Shown here: positions 63,208 through 64,000 of the stretch, piece by piece
Layout of the letters: each line of letters starts with the position of its first letter
Numbering within the stretch: the stretch's first letter is position 1
Origin: Chengkuizengella sp. SCS-71B
Lineage (GTDB): Bacteria > Bacillota > Bacilli > Paenibacillales > KCTC-33759
Assembly (NCBI RefSeq): GCF_040100845.1
Contig: NZ_JAZHSH010000001.1
Coordinates: 2,898,501-2,962,500 of the forward strand
Direction: 5' to 3'
Length of the DNA stretch: 64,000 nt
The notes under the pieces: generated by a model
Seen by the model: the letters and a program-made list of their open reading frames with translations, nothing else
What the model was told of the DNA's origin: nothing
The model's database searches: none
Program-made: the position numbers and the translations under genes

Positions 63208-63235
63208 AAAAAAGAGCGCTACATGCGCCCCTTCC
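63208..63235 (-). terminator. Intrinsic terminator
   Basis: On the minus strand AGGGGCGC pairs with GCGCTCTT (two G-U pairs) around ATGTA, followed by TTTTT. It ends the 63,306 gene. Confidence 0.8.
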
Positions 63236-63305
63236 TATTTACAAATGTTTAATTTTATTATAAATTTTAAAGTAATTACATTTTTATGTCGTTTTATGTG
63301 ATTAT

Positions 63306-63497
63306 TTACCTAATAACATCAAATATTGGCGAACCATCTGTCAAGTGATATTCGAAAGCTTTGCCAATATGTCTGTTATCATCATCGACTTCAACTAAGA
63401 TTAACTCACCTTCTGAACCACAACAAGATTCACCTTCTAATACTTCATATGTTTTTTTATTTAGCATTTCTATGAAGTCACCTTTTAGAATTTTCAT
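63306..63497 (-). CDS. Small SH3-like hypothetical protein
   Basis: A 63-residue protein from ATG 63497 behind GGTGAATATT: MKILKGDFIEMLNKKTYEVL, then GESCCGSEGELILVEVDDDN. It has a beta-barrel-like pattern similar to the first 60 residues of the candidate immunity protein at 52,449. Function unknown. It is divergent from the gene at 63,540. Confidence 0.6.
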   Translation of the reverse strand: MKILKGDFIEMLNKKTYEVLEGESCCGSEGELILVEVDDDNRHIGKAFEYHLTDGSPIFDVIR

Positions 63498-63539
63498 AAT
63501 ATTCACCAACTTTCTATACTAGAGGAGGATTTTTTATTT

Positions 63540-64000
63540 ATGAGTGATGATTTTGTAACTAAAAAAGAGTTAGTCCGGTTACTTGATAGAGTTTCAGAAT
63601 TCGATCAGTTAGTGTTTGAATCATTTGATGGAGAAGAGTATTCTTTTGATGACTCTCCACTAAACATAACAGGTATACAACAACCTTTCGAACTACTCAT
63701 CCCAAAAACTTACTGGACAAAAGAAGATTTCACAAAAACTCGTTCTCAAATTTCGATTGAAGGTATAACTAAAGATAAGAATGATAATAGGCAATTATTA
63801 ATTAGACTAGACGAGGTCTCACAAGATTTTGAAACTACTTCAGATGCTATAGCTCAGTTATTTGAGCCTATGAAATTAAATAAGTACATGGCGCATTTAT
63901 TAAGTGATGATACTACAGATCACTTTGAACACATCTTATATATTTTTGATTACTGGTTCAGAAAGTTAGATGCGGATCGAGAAATATTAATTCGTACTGT
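63540..64000 (+). CDS. Hypothetical protein, 3' end outside window
   Basis: An open frame from ATG 63540 behind GAGGAGG: MSDDFVTKKELVRLLDRVSE, then SFDGEEYSFDDSPLNITGIQ and YWFRKLDADREILIRTV at the window edge. Acidic, no membrane segment, no recognised family. The first plus-strand gene of the cargo region. Confidence 0.6.
   Translation, partial: MSDDFVTKKELVRLLDRVSEFDQLVFESFDGEEYSFDDSPLNITGIQQPFELLIPKTYWTKEDFTKTRSQISIEGITKDKNDNRQLLIRLDEVSQDFETTSDAIAQLFEPMKLNKYMAHLLSDDTTDHFEHILYIFDYWFRKLDADREILIRT

Noticed and set aside
1-64000. tRNA or rRNA genes
   Set aside because: No cloverleaf with a T-loop GTTCGA-type core or ribosomal RNA sequence was recognised on either strand.

Overview
The window is AT-rich DNA from an endospore-forming Firmicute, most likely a member of the Bacillales (Bacillaceae or Paenibacillaceae). 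The evidence is a spoVAC-spoVAD-spoVAE operon, AGGAGG-type ribosome binding sites with frequent TTG/GTG starts, a sigma-K gene fragment and YjcZ-like sporulation proteins. The genus cannot be fixed from the sequence alone.

Positions 1 to about 18,390 are ordinary chromosome: a MoxR / DUF58 / transglutaminase operon, a mobile-type spoVA operon (DUF421, SpoVAC, SpoVAD, SpoVAE) with divergent DUF1657 and small membrane-protein genes, L-lactate dehydrogenase, a PLP aminotransferase, a phosphodiesterase/phosphatase-like protein, a DUF4003 protein, a DUF3817 membrane protein, a U32 peptidase-family protein and an MFS exporter. The MFS gene lies behind a leader peptide, a possible antiterminator and two terminators, which looks like an attenuation switch.

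At 18,092-18,388 lies the C-terminal half of sigma-K (region 4), opening directly at an in-frame stop with no start codon. To its right, up to and beyond the window end, is a prophage-like element of at least 45.6 kb. This is the arrangement of the Bacillus subtilis skin element, which interrupts sigK and is excised in the mother cell. The N-terminal half of sigK and the recombinase should lie beyond 64,000.

The element reads from its left end as follows. A control region (18.4-25.4 kb) holds a duplicated micro-ORF / Cro-like / small-RNA cassette, a NucB-like nuclease lipoprotein, three XRE regulators, and a LexA box in front of a frameshifted yolD. A lysis region (25.5-27.1 kb) holds two holin-like proteins, an amidase and a BhlA-like peptide. 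An array of seven YjcZ-like small proteins (27.3-31.5 kb) has repeated CATAnnnTA promoter motifs and terminators, broken by IS debris and one intact IS3-family element. A complete siphovirus-type structural module runs on the minus strand from terminase (50 kb) to the tail genes (33 kb), including a tail-assembly chaperone with a classic -1 slippery site. Last comes a cargo region (50.6-64 kb) with a 2254-residue secreted subtilisin-Rhs/YD protein that resembles a polymorphic toxin, a candidate immunity gene just downstream, an RCC1/fibronectin/YD partner and several unknown small genes.

The mobile element thus combines developmental excision from sigK, small proteins that appear to carry mother-cell promoters, and a large exported protease-Rhs protein. 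All functions are read from sequence motifs and protein-family knowledge; no searches were run.
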